Shown: positions 16,459-24,801, counted from the first letter of the stretch. The stretch: 59,548 bases of DNA from Desulfovibrio sp. (GCA_030145055.1 JAQYWK010000002.1:919341-978888), one strand, 5' to 3'. A program made the numbers and translations. Notes: generated by a model not told the origin, from the sequence alone.

Positions 16459-17328
16459 ATGAAAAAATGGACAGTATACATAATTATTCTGTGTTTAAGC
16501 ATAGGAGCATTTGCCGAGAAGGCATGGTCCGCGCAAAAAACAGACTACTTCGTAATTTTATCGGAAGTCTCCCCTTCTGAACTCGAATCTAAAGTCGTCG
16601 AAATGTTTAATGCTACTGAATATCAACATAAAACAAAAAGTAGAAAGTACTATGAAATGTTCTTCGATTTCGACGATTCATCTCTTCTTAATAGCAAACG
16701 GTACATTAAATATATTGCGCAAGAAGTCCTCACCCCAAAAAAACGAGTAAAATACAATGAAGAAGTTCAATTTTTGGACAAAAAAGGAAAACTGTTTCAT
16801 TTCCCGGTTAAACATTACGACAGTGCTGAACGATATGAAGGAAAACATCCCCTCATAAGTATGATTCAAAGAAAATACCGAGAAAGTGTTTTTAAATTTC
16901 TCGAATCAAAAGGTTTACCATATCCTTTAAGACTTAAAGCAAAATTCGGTATATCTAAAAATGATACAGCATTCGGCGTCTATGCTGACAAAAGATTCAT
17001 CGGGTTCATGAATCTCAGTCACATAAATTCTGAAGAACATAGTAAACTATCATTCTGTCTTGTAAAAATAGTTACCAGTGACAGAGATACGCGTCTTCAC
17101 AAAATAGGTGATGAACTGAAAAAGATGTACAGCACACAAAACTTCACAATAAGTGATACTCTTCAAGGCAATGACTACCTAATCATAACCAAGCAAATGG
17201 ATAAAGTTGACAGATTCTTTAAGTTTAAGATTGAACATCCGTATGCAGTAAAAGTAATATACTCATTGATTACTGCCCTAATAGGTTTTCTCATCATTAA
17301 ACTTCTATTCTGGAAACGCATGTTCTAG
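16459..17328 (+). CDS. Secreted, membrane-tethered protein of unknown function, possibly CYTH/VTC-like fold
   Basis: A 289-residue protein with an N-terminal signal peptide (cleavage near AWSA, residue 25) and a C-terminal transmembrane helix (about 263-284), so the middle lies in the periplasm. The middle has a run of motifs reminiscent of a triphosphate-tunnel domain: FFDFDDSSLLNSKRYIKYI, VKYNEEVQF and LRLKAKFG. These resemble the FD-x-x-LL-x-x-R-x-x-R-x-R pattern of CYTH/VTC proteins, but I cannot prove homology. It is the last gene of the CotH/VTC/DUF4956 operon, 59 bases after the DUF4956 gene, with GGAG about eleven bases upstream of the ATG. A periplasmic partner recognising phosphate polymer or phosphorylated surface protein is one hypothesis. 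Confidence 0.65.
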   Translation: MKKWTVYIIILCLSIGAFAEKAWSAQKTDYFVILSEVSPSELESKVVEMFNATEYQHKTKSRKYYEMFFDFDDSSLLNSKRYIKYIAQEVLTPKKRVKYNEEVQFLDKKGKLFHFPVKHYDSAERYEGKHPLISMIQRKYRESVFKFLESKGLPYPLRLKAKFGISKNDTAFGVYADKRFIGFMNLSHINSEEHSKLSFCLVKIVTSDRDTRLHKIGDELKKMYSTQNFTISDTLQGNDYLIITKQMDKVDRFFKFKIEHPYAVKVIYSLITALIGFLIIKLLFWKRMF

Positions 17329-17364
17329 AAAGTTCATTTAACATCTACCGTATTTTTATCTACT

Positions 17365-17407
17365 AACAAATAAGGGGAGTCTCAATTGAGGCTCCCCTTA
17401 TTTGTTT
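17365..17407 (+). terminator. Strong terminator of the CotH/VTC operon
   Basis: Nineteen-base stem with one G-T wobble (AACAAATAAGGGGAGTCTC at 17365-17383 pairing with 17388-17406, four-base loop AATT), ending in TTTGTTTCTT. It lies 37 bases after the last stop codon. Confidence 0.88.
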
Positions 17408-17469
17408 CTTATGTGATCTATACACTAGTAATATCATTCCACTCCATTGATACAGCCAGTGATAATCCC

Positions 17470-17805
17470 TCCGAAAAACGGATCGGTCGTGATAAAGCAA
17501 AACCACTAGCTAAGCCAGAAAAGTTAAATAATTTTTGGTCAATGAATTTTATACATGACCAACTTGAGACTGGACGTAGTTTTAGATTATTCAATGTAAT
17601 TGATAATTTGAACCGTGAAGGGTTTGGCAATTGAAATTGATTTATCGTTGCCAGCAGATCGTGTGATAAGGAGATTGAACCAACTTATTGAATGGCGTGA
17701 AAAACCTAAAGCTATCAGATGTGATAATGGACCAGAATATATCAATGACAAATTTCAAACTTGAGCAGAAACTGAAAAAGAAAGCGCAGTACCTTTTGTC
17801 AGAAC
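17470..17805 (+). pseudogene. IS3-family transposase OrfB fragment, frameshifted and truncated
   Basis: Remnant of the integrase core of an IS3-family OrfB. The first frame reads PLAKPEKLNNFWSMNF and LFNVIDNLNRE, matching the usual WSMDFM and NVIDDFNREAL segments. After one extra T near 17620 the other frame continues with AIEIDLSLPADRVIR and then RCDNGPEYI. A stop codon replaces the expected Trp near 17763 (KFQT-stop-AETE). The first catalytic Asp of the DDE triad is Asn (WSMN), the second (DNG) is kept and the third Glu region is missing. Neither terminal inverted repeats nor OrfA are visible, so the element is dead and heavily eroded. It marks past insertion at the edge of the pilus locus. 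Confidence 0.82.
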
Positions 17806-17816
17806 AAGTATAATAG

Positions 17817-20800
17817 TTACACCTTGAATAGGGTTTCTATCTTTGTTAACTCAGCACGCCCTTTAATTCCTTTGACAACAACATTAAATTTATCACCATC
17901 TTTTTGGTATGATACATTGTAGTTGCCAAGTTCCTGTTCATACATTTTATTGTAATGTTTTACAGCTCTCTTGGCACTTTTTTCCAACTTAAATCTATCT
18001 ACCACGAAAAGGCTGTCTTCTTTTGAGGTTGTGCCGAATGCTGAAGTTTCCACAGGGGTGGGTGCAGCACTAATTGCTTGTTCTTCACATATGAAAAGGT
18101 TGGCAATTTTCGTTAATTTATCACGCCCTTTAATTCCTCCGACAACCACATTAAATTTATCACCCTCTTTTTGGTACGATACAATACAGTTGTTAAGTTC
18201 TTCTGCATAAATTTTTCCATAATGATTCACAGCTCGTTTCGCACTCTTTTCAAGGGTGAAAACATCAACGATGAGTGAATATATTTTATTATCCTCTTTT
18301 TTTACTTTCGGAACTGACGCAAGGACTGGAGCTGGAGCTAGTATCCCTGTATCCTCTTTGATGTCATCCAAAGTTAAAATCGCAGGCTTTTCAAACGAAA
18401 TGTCGCTTTCTTCATCGAGATTAGTGAAGTTTGCAAAAAGGATAGAATCATTATCCGCGGCCAAGACCCTTCTGAATTTACCTGCCAAAGTGTTCACACT
18501 GTTAGAGTCCCCGACAAATATTAGAGGTGAAGTTGATGCTTCGCCCTCCCTAGATACCGTTACATGCAAAACAGGGCTATCTATGTACGATTTTTTATCT
18601 AAATATTTAGGATCAACTCTTACAGTGTATTCTCCTGGTATAATCTTCTCAATGATATAATATCCGTCTGGAAGGGAATACCCCTTGCCAACGACACTAC
18701 CATCTCTTCCAACAACTTGAATTGGTACTTGGCCAAAAGCCTGAGCCGTGTCACGAGCTAAACGGTAAACATATCCATCAATGAGCCCACATAGTTGCAC
18801 AGGAAACTCTAGATCATACAAAAATCCTTTACGAGCGGCTATAGCTGTTCCATTTTGTGCATACAGTCCAGCATCGCTCAGGGTAGTTTCATCAACAACA
18901 ATATCAGTACCGGATAATGGTGGAAGTCTATAAAACAAGGCTCTACCATTATCGTTTGTAGTCGCTTGTTGCCCTGCTTGAAGAGCCTTGAGCTGTACAT
19001 CTCTTAGAGGCTGATCATCTCCATCAAATTTATTATTATAGTTATTATCCTGATAAACAAGACAAGATGCACCAGAAATTATGTTGGTATTCCCAGATAT
19101 TCTAGGTTCGTAAGTGTCTGGATCAAATCCTAAGCTAAGTCCAACCCCCGCTTGCATGCTGTAGCCACCCTTGCTATCGACGCTACCAGTTAGGTATGGA
19201 GTGTAATCTGCGATTTTATGACTCCATGAGTTTCTAAAGGTAATCAATTCGGTACCAATAAAAGATTTACTAATTGAGGCTGTTGTCGATGTTTCATCGC
19301 TAATTTGATAGTTACCCGAAATCTCTGCTGAGCCAAGTCCTACTTCGTTATCTTCCACAGTACCGAATACTATATTCCCGCGGAGACTTCCTTTATCTAA
19401 ATTTAGGTAGTAGTTCACTACTCCCGTCCAATGGTCTTTTGCTTCAACCTTTGATTTTTCGTAAAAACGATATGTTAAACTATTACTTAGTGTTCCCCAC
19501 AGAGAATTGATATTGAAATTTGCACTAAAATCATCGTATACTTTTGAATCTTCACCCTGATCCAGGGCGTCCTCTGATCTTGCTATGCTACCACCATAGG
19601 TAAGATATATGTCCTTAGAATATTCCGTGGAATCACTTATGGCAGCCCTAACTCTATATTTTGTATTACTATCTATATACTTCTCAGTTATTTGACCATG
19701 TCCCGTTAGGGAATAGCGAGCTTTCTTTCCTAGCTTTCCATTTAGGGTCGCCTTAATAATAGTAGCCTCGTTTGTTGAATACCCTATATCTGTTCCGAAA
19801 AGAGCATCAGCAAAGCCCCAGTTAAACCCTGCTGAACCAATTATACGTTCCTTGCCCAAGTATGTGTCTGCTGTTAGGCCCGTTCTGATTCCTATCCCTC
19901 CACCTATTCCAATATTTATACTACTTTTGCCTCGGAAGTTGCCAGAATCGGCATCAGCACTAGTATTAACTTTACTAATTTCGTCACTGAAAATGCCTTT
20001 TTTTTGTTGAGATGCAGAAATATCGTATCTTACTTCTCCAGCTTTTAAACTCGACGCCATGGTAACTATTTCTTCTCGGTTTTCTTCTTGCCCTTCTGGA
20101 CCATACAAAGCTATCCGAAAGCGGTTATCGCCATAAAAGAGTTCGATATCTTCAAATATATAATTACCATCAGCTCCAACAGTTCGAAATCCGACTAGCT
20201 GATCATTTCGATATAATTCGACTTCCCAACCCGGGAGAGCTTTCCCAGCAAATGTTTTTGTATCATTCTCTGTAGTTCCAAGGATTTGCGAGTTAGAGAC
20301 TCTAACACCTCGTTCTAGCGCCCCACTACTCCCGATAGGGGTTGTGGCCGGAATAATATCGCCTAACGTAAACTTGGTTAAGTATGGATTCTCATCAAAA
20401 ACGCGTTCACCAGTAAACGAAAAGTTGTTGAAGTCAATATCTGAGGACTTTTCACCCTTATTTACGGCTACGGCACCATATAGGACAGAGGACAAATACA
20501 GAAAATCTCCCCTGTATATGCCAGACAAATTCGCATTATAAGAGGGATTAGAGTTTTGATTTGTATGCCCTACTGTAGCGCGTAAATCTAAAATCGGAGC
20601 TGTTATCGCAGCATAGTCAAGATCTTGCAGAGGGTATCGCAAACCATCACGTCCCCTTGCGAGACGGCGACCGTCAATACGCTGCTGAAGTAGCTCAAAG
20701 GATAATAAAGCAGCGGGGGTCAACCGGAGTATCATAGAAGACATCTCAAACGTCATGTTAAGCGGAAATAAATTGTTAAACCATTCTAAATTTAAATAAA

Positions 20801-21689
20801 TCTCATCCCCATCAACAAAGTAGCTTTGTTTTGGCACTTGAAATGTTCTAACACCAACATTTGCTACACCAGAAGATGCAGAGAAAGAAAATTTACGATC
20901 TTCTTGCAAAAACCAGCCTGAAGCCCCTTCATTGTTTACTTCAATAGGAAATAGTATGGTTTCAAACAATTCCCCCATAGGAACATAAAAGGAATTTTTT
21001 TTGTACGGGCAAAACATCCCCCGGTAGATGAGGTTACGCTTTAAATATACATCTACAATCATTTCGCCATCTTCTAAGCTAATATTATTCTCTAATGTGT
21101 AAGAATCCAAAACTGAATTTACAACAGAAACTTCTTTCTTAGGTGGAGTCTCGGCAATAATGTTAGTTTTGGCTTCAGGAGCCTCCACCTGAGGCAAAGT
21201 TTCGCTCGGAACTCCGATGATTACAGGTGGTACCATAACGACAGGTGCTACAGTACGCACTTTGGAGGAAGATTTAGAAACTTTTGTCTTAGATCTCTTC
21301 TTTGATACTTTGGTGGTTGAAACCCTTACCGGGCGTGCTTTTTTAGATGGTTCCGTTTTAGGGCTATCTAAATCATCATCAGAGTATCCAATAACCCGAA
21401 ATTGTTCTTCCGTTGTTTCGGGTAAGGCCGAGCTGCTTTCTGCAACTGCACTCTCATCAAATGTTTGTTCTTCAAAGCTTTCTTCCGATGATTGTGGCAG
21501 ATTATCTGTGGCAGAAGGAGAAGATATGGCCCGCCTGACTTCGGAATTTTTTTCTGGAGAGTTGTCAATAAGTTGGCTTTTATCGGCAGAAAAGTACTGA
21601 ATAGCAGCAAACAACGCAATGGTCCCCACAAGCATTGCCGGAGCAATCTTTAGAGCTATTTGCAATATTTTGGTTGTTAATGCGGCCAC
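17817..21689 (-). CDS. Outer-membrane usher of a CS1/alternate chaperone-usher pilus, with N-terminal membrane segment and two C-terminal SPOR-like repeats
   Basis: A 1290-residue protein. A hydrophobic helix at about residues 12-32 is followed by a long Ser/Lys/Pro-rich linker to about residue 200. The usher part follows: an N-domain (VDVYLKRNLIYRG, then LRLTPAALL), a large beta-barrel, and the plug/E-set motif GWEVELYRNDQLVGF with LYGPEGQEE near residue 520. SDxNYNNKFDGDDQPL-like and later carboxypeptidase-regulatory-like beta domains come next. Two near-identical domains of about 66 residues end the protein (about 1135-1204 and 1225-1290), each with LEKSAKRAV, SYQK and KFNVVV, resembling SPOR. 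The start is GTG 21689, directly after an in-frame stop, without a good ribosome site. The preceding chaperone gene is separated by a terminator hairpin. Ushers export pilin; the added ends are unusual. Confidence 0.8.
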   Translation of the reverse strand: MAALTTKILQIALKIAPAMLVGTIALFAAIQYFSADKSQLIDNSPEKNSEVRRAISSPSATDNLPQSSEESFEEQTFDESAVAESSSALPETTEEQFRVIGYSDDDLDSPKTEPSKKARPVRVSTTKVSKKRSKTKVSKSSSKVRTVAPVVMVPPVIIGVPSETLPQVEAPEAKTNIIAETPPKKEVSVVNSVLDSYTLENNISLEDGEMIVDVYLKRNLIYRGMFCPYKKNSFYVPMGELFETILFPIEVNNEGASGWFLQEDRKFSFSASSGVANVGVRTFQVPKQSYFVDGDEIYLNLEWFNNLFPLNMTFEMSSMILRLTPAALLSFELLQQRIDGRRLARGRDGLRYPLQDLDYAAITAPILDLRATVGHTNQNSNPSYNANLSGIYRGDFLYLSSVLYGAVAVNKGEKSSDIDFNNFSFTGERVFDENPYLTKFTLGDIIPATTPIGSSGALERGVRVSNSQILGTTENDTKTFAGKALPGWEVELYRNDQLVGFRTVGADGNYIFEDIELFYGDNRFRIALYGPEGQEENREEIVTMASSLKAGEVRYDISASQQKKGIFSDEISKVNTSADADSGNFRGKSSINIGIGGGIGIRTGLTADTYLGKERIIGSAGFNWGFADALFGTDIGYSTNEATIIKATLNGKLGKKARYSLTGHGQITEKYIDSNTKYRVRAAISDSTEYSKDIYLTYGGSIARSEDALDQGEDSKVYDDFSANFNINSLWGTLSNSLTYRFYEKSKVEAKDHWTGVVNYYLNLDKGSLRGNIVFGTVEDNEVGLGSAEISGNYQISDETSTTASISKSFIGTELITFRNSWSHKIADYTPYLTGSVDSKGGYSMQAGVGLSLGFDPDTYEPRISGNTNIISGASCLVYQDNNYNNKFDGDDQPLRDVQLKALQAGQQATTNDNGRALFYRLPPLSGTDIVVDETTLSDAGLYAQNGTAIAARKGFLYDLEFPVQLCGLIDGYVYRLARDTAQAFGQVPIQVVGRDGSVVGKGYSLPDGYYIIEKIIPGEYTVRVDPKYLDKKSYIDSPVLHVTVSREGEASTSPLIFVGDSNSVNTLAGKFRRVLAADNDSILFANFTNLDEESDISFEKPAILTLDDIKEDTGILAPAPVLASVPKVKKEDNKIYSLIVDVFTLEKSAKRAVNHYGKIYAEELNNCIVSYQKEGDKFNVVVGGIKGRDKLTKIANLFICEEQAISAAPTPVETSAFGTTSKEDSLFVVDRFKLEKSAKRAVKHYNKMYEQELGNYNVSYQKDGDKFNVVVKGIKGRAELTKIETLFKV

Positions 21690-21773
21690 TTAACTATCTA
21701 TTTGCCTTTTAAGCTTGGTGTTTAAAAAATAAAAAAGTCAATAATTATTCAGTACCTTGTGTCACATTGCAAA

Positions 21774-21820
21774 AAAAATGCCACTCCTTCGATCGGTCTG
21801 ATCAAAGGAGTGGCATTTTT
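21774..21820 (-). terminator. Terminator between the pilus chaperone and usher genes
   Basis: Sixteen-base perfect stem (arms 21774-21789 and 21805-21820, core AATGCCACTCCTT) with a 15-base loop; on the minus strand it ends in a run of eight T. It would limit usher transcription relative to the upstream pilus genes, or imply a separate usher promoter in 21690-21773. Confidence 0.8.
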
Positions 21821-21865
21821 ACAAAAGTGCTAAACTTATTTTTTTGAGGAGAATTTGCCTAAATA

Positions 21866-22687
21866 TTAAATGTTATACTCATAGACTTCAATAATTTTTG
21901 GTTCTGTTCCCCTTTCTTGAAACTCTCTTAGCTCAACTCGAATAGGCCCACCTTTAAAATCTTTTTCGTATAGTGGGATATTTTTGAACCTTTCCTTGAG
22001 GGGAACGAGAGTTACTACCCTTTTAGCGGCAGCAATTACTTTTTCTTCACCGTTAACTTTTCCAAAAATATAAATCCCTACATAGCTTGAAGCCTTCCCT
22101 GTGCGTGCTATTTTTACTTTAAAGGATTTCATTTTATCTATTATTTCTGGCTCAACTGAAAGAATTTTAGCGGAGGAGCTTATGTTCCCTTGTTTAATTA
22201 TAATTGGAATGGAGACTCCTACGAGCATATCAACAGACATACCCACTGTTTCGCCCCCAGTTTGTCCTGACTTTATTTCTTCCTTCGCAGTGGGGGTAAC
22301 GTTCATGTAGGTATAATATTCACCATCGGGCAGGTTTGGAGGCCTACGGACGGCTATACGCACTATCTGTTTTCCCCCTGGCTTGAGACTAGCTTTTTTA
22401 GGAGAAAAACGAACCATAGCCTGAGCTAAAGCCTCTCTTTTTGTTGTTTTCAATGGTTTTTTCATATCGCCATTTTCATTCATCCTAAGGAGACGCGTAC
22501 GAACAGAATATATTACAGGCTCATTGGGTGACTGGTTAAGAACGGTAACCGTTGCATAATTTTTCCCGTCCTCAAGAACGACTCGTAAAGGGGAAAGCAT
22601 TATCCCTTTCATTTCGGCAAAAGAAGCACCAGCACTGAAGGATAAAAGTAACAAGCAAGTGAATACCCACAATAAATACTTTTTCAT
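21866..22687 (-). CDS. Periplasmic pilus chaperone (PapD-like, alternate chaperone-usher type)
   Basis: A 273-residue periplasmic chaperone. A signal peptide (about residues 1-24, ending SFAE) precedes an immunoglobulin-like domain with LSPLRVVLEDGKNYATVTVLNQS, the donor-strand region QAMVRFSPKKASLKPGGKQIVRIAVR and DGEYYTYMNVTP, typical of pilus chaperones of the CS1/alternate class. The start was placed at ATG 22687, seven to eight bases after AGGGG, rather than at the longer frame beginning at 22735. It follows the minor pilin gene by eleven bases. The chaperone caps pilin subunits and delivers them to the usher encoded downstream. Confidence 0.83.
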   Translation of the reverse strand: MKKYLLWVFTCLLLLSFSAGASFAEMKGIMLSPLRVVLEDGKNYATVTVLNQSPNEPVIYSVRTRLLRMNENGDMKKPLKTTKREALAQAMVRFSPKKASLKPGGKQIVRIAVRRPPNLPDGEYYTYMNVTPTAKEEIKSGQTGGETVGMSVDMLVGVSIPIIIKQGNISSSAKILSVEPEIIDKMKSFKVKIARTGKASSYVGIYIFGKVNGEEKVIAAAKRVVTLVPLKERFKNIPLYEKDFKGGPIRVELREFQERGTEPKIIEVYEYNI

Positions 22688-22698
22688 TAGATCCCCTT

Positions 22699-23181
22699 TT
22701 AGTTTATAATAATAGTGATAATAGCTGAACCCCATAAAGATAGGCCCACAACATCGGGAGAAAAGTTTAATTGCCCACCAACAAGGGCTTCCTGTATAGG
22801 ACCCACGACACTGGCTGTTGAATGGCTATATGTATTCATTCGGTAAATAGTTCCTTGGCGTGTATTCTGGCCGGAATAAAGCGGAACTTCTGCGGGGAAA
22901 GATAATGTTATAGTGACTGCCCCGAAATCGTGAAACTGAATAACTCCAGGAGCTCCCCCTTGTATAGAACAGCGACCTGAAGGGACACATACTGGCACGC
23001 CACTTCCGGTAGCATCTAAAACGATGTGTTGCACGCCAGTCATCATCGCAACCGTACCAAAATCAAGTCCTCTGGTTACGTATATGTCAGGAGCTGCATA
23101 GGCAAGATGTGGGCCGAAGCAAAAAAAGAATAGCAGTAGAGAAAAAAAATTTTTTGCTATCATGTTTATATTTCTATCCAT
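22699..23181 (-). CDS. DUF4402-type minor pilin or adhesin subunit
   Basis: A secreted protein of 160 residues (154 if it starts at the second Met, 23163). The signal peptide ends near LAYAAPD. The mature part has the DUF4402 pattern: LDFGTV near the N-terminus, a beta-rich middle with two cysteines (VCVPSGRC), GAVTITLSFP and a final Tyr-less strand, WGSAIITIIIN, which suits donor-strand exchange. Such proteins are subunits of alternate chaperone-usher pili. It lies between the major pilin and the chaperone; an unusually strong hairpin separates it from the pilin gene. The disulfide-forming cysteine pair and low copy suggested by that hairpin fit a tip or minor subunit. Neither start has a clear ribosome site. 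Confidence 0.72.
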   Translation of the reverse strand: MDRNINMIAKNFFSLLLFFFCFGPHLAYAAPDIYVTRGLDFGTVAMMTGVQHIVLDATGSGVPVCVPSGRCSIQGGAPGVIQFHDFGAVTITLSFPAEVPLYSGQNTRQGTIYRMNTYSHSTASVVGPIQEALVGGQLNFSPDVVGLSLWGSAIITIIIN

Positions 23182-23225
23182 TGAAAACTTTCAGTAAAAT
23201 TCAATAAGTTAAAATGTCCTACAAA

Positions 23226-23266
23226 TACAAAGGGCTGTAGATCATTTAGATCTACAGCCCTTTGTA
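23226..23266 (-). terminator. Perfect 18-base hairpin between major and minor pilin genes
   Basis: Arms 23226-23243 and 23249-23266 are perfectly complementary (TACAAAGGGCTGTAGATC), with a five-base ATTTA loop. On the minus strand it is followed by only a weak T-rich stretch (TTTGT). It is either a leaky terminator or an RNA-stabilising stem that would make the pilin message more abundant than downstream messages. Confidence 0.65.
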
Positions 23267-23286
23267 TTACAATTTCAAGAAGTTGT

Positions 23287-23874
23287 CTAGTTAAGGATCA
23301 AATCGATGTTCATAGTTCCTTGGTAGGTACCGGGAACAAGAGCTGCCGTAGTGGCAATGGTTGGAGCTATGTACAAAGGGATGCTATTCGCTGCTGTAGT
23401 AGTACCAGGAACAAGAGTTTTAGATGCGATAACGAATGCATTTGATGATATCCCGGTAATGGAAGGAGCATTCGCAACTACAGCTCCACCAGATGTCATA
23501 GCGATAGGTGCGTTTGTTATTGATACGGCTAGATCAAGAGTTGCTACTTTGGAATTTAAAACCATGTATCCACATGTTACTACCGCAGCGTTTGCTGCAC
23601 CATCTACGGTTAGTGTCGGCAACGCAGCATTGGATGAGGCCTTAGTTCTTGCAACAGCTATAGTCGCAGGAGTAGTTCCCAATGCTGAAATATCCATTCC
23701 GTAGATGACATCAGCATTTGTTAAGTAGATCGTTTTAAAATCTGCGGCTCCAATTGTGGCGTCAACGGTAAAGGGATCTGCAAATGTTGCAGATACGTTC
23801 ATATTCTCTGAAACTGCGAATGCTGAGCTTGCCATACAAAGAGTGATAAGTAGTCCGAATAGAATTTTTTTCAT
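23287..23874 (-). CDS. Major pilin subunit of the chaperone-usher locus
   Basis: A 195-residue secreted protein rich in Ala, Thr and Val. The signal peptide (about residues 1-20, MASSAFA) is followed by a mature N-terminus (VSENMNVSATFADPF) typical of short polymerising pilins of this class. The C-terminal strand is QGTMNIDLILN, which parallels the end of the minor subunit and fits donor-strand complementation. There is one Cys (VTCGYM). ATG 23874 has a GGAG ribosome site (GGAGTGGAGAA). It is the first gene of the locus, and 95-bp repeats lie upstream of it. It should form the pilus shaft, assembled by the chaperone and usher downstream. Function is by context; sequence similarity to a named pilin is not claimed. 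Confidence 0.72.
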   Translation of the reverse strand: MKKILFGLLITLCMASSAFAVSENMNVSATFADPFTVDATIGAADFKTIYLTNADVIYGMDISALGTTPATIAVARTKASSNAALPTLTVDGAANAAVVTCGYMVLNSKVATLDLAVSITNAPIAMTSGGAVVANAPSITGISSNAFVIASKTLVPGTTTAANSIPLYIAPTIATTAALVPGTYQGTMNIDLILN

Positions 23875-23950
23875 TTCTCCACTCCTAAAAGTTGTTAAGG
23901 TTTAGATTGTTGCCTACTTACTTACACTGTGTAGCAAATAAACAGTCCCC

Positions 23951-24300
23951 AAAAAAATTGTTGTCTAAAGCTATTTCGACTTCTACGGAAAAAACTTTAG
24001 GGCTAAATATTAACTTTTAAAATTGAGCCCCTTGTTAACTAACTTCCCGTTTTTGTCGCCTAAAGTCTTCTCGGTTTGTACGGAAAAAACTTTAGTGATA
24101 AATGTTAAATTTTAAATTTGTGCCCTAATTAAATAGTATTCATTTGTTAGTGTCTATCTCTTTTTCGGTTTATACGGATAAACCTTTAGGGCTAAATATT
24201 AACTTTTTAAACTTGGGCTCCTAGTCAAATAATCTTCAATTTTGTTGCCTATAGTTGTTTCGACCTCTACGAAAAAAACTTTAGTATAAATCATATTTTT
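23951..24300. repeat. Four imperfect 95-bp tandem repeats upstream of the pilin gene
   Basis: The core ACGGAAAAAACTTTAG recurs at 23985, 24080, 24174 (as ACGGATAAACCTTTAG) and 24269 (one base lost), giving periods of 95, 94 and 95. Units share CTAAAG...CTTTAG ends; in the first two copies these make a perfect six-base inverted repeat around about 24 bases, and a second block (GGCTAAATATTAACTTTT) follows in copies one and three. The array fills most of the 552-base gap 23875-24426. No gene is seen in that gap. Confidence 0.8.
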
Positions 24301-24426
24301 ATTTGAAATCACTTATATAAATTAGATAAACAATTGACTGGGGTGAAGGAATGAGCATGACAAGCCCATGTTTTTCCATGTAAAGATAAACTTCCTTAAA
24401 TCAAATTAAAAACAATTGGAGATATT

Positions 24427-24801
24427 ATGGGTATACTTGACGGGCTACTTGGAAACGCAACCGAAGTTTCTGTTGAAGATGTAGAAGAAGAGCTCTCGCC
24501 GATCATGGGAGATAATGAAAGAGTAGATCGCGCCTTTAAAGTTGTTCGCGATATGTACGTGTTCACCAGCGGACGCCTTATATTAATAGATAAGCAAGGA
24601 TTGACAGGAAAAAAAGTCGAATACCTTTCCATTCCATACAAATCGATAAACACTTTTTCAGTAGAATCATCGGGCCATTTCGATATGGATTCAGAGCTGA
24701 CATTGTGGATGTCAGGTCGCGATCCAATCAAAAAAGAACTCAAGAAAGGCAGTGATGTAGTAGGTATTCAAAAACTTTTAGCCAACAAAATCTTGTCATA
24801 A
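24427..24801 (+). CDS. PH domain-containing protein (bPH_1 type)
   Basis: A 124-residue protein with the bacterial pleckstrin-homology pattern: FVFTSGRLILID-like strand (YVFTSGRLILIDKQGLTGKK near residue 48), then YLSIPYKSINTFSVE and ELTLWMSG. It matches the small PH-domain proteins of the PF08000 group, usually 120-130 residues, without catalytic residues. No signal peptide or membrane helix, so cytoplasmic. Neighbours are unrelated, and a clear terminator follows about 30 bases after the stop. Role unknown; such proteins are linked to membrane stress or cell-envelope functions in some bacteria. Confidence 0.8.
   Translation: MGILDGLLGNATEVSVEDVEEELSPIMGDNERVDRAFKVVRDMYVFTSGRLILIDKQGLTGKKVEYLSIPYKSINTFSVESSGHFDMDSELTLWMSGRDPIKKELKKGSDVVGIQKLLANKILS

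Noticed and set aside
23351-23704. 117-residue plus-strand frame opposite the pilin gene
   Set aside because: A mirror of the Ala/Thr-rich pilin codons, with no start signals or family motif.
23951-24300. CRISPR array or integron attC sites
   Set aside because: The units are about 95 bases long with diverged sequence throughout, no short constant repeat alternating with unique spacers, and no cas or integrase gene nearby. The attC core GTTRRRY is not kept in all four copies.
24351-24383. Ten-codon open frame with a good ribosome site (GGGGTGAAGGA) before the PH-domain gene
   Set aside because: Could be a leader peptide, but it has no runs of a regulatory amino acid and no following attenuator stem. 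Too short to support.
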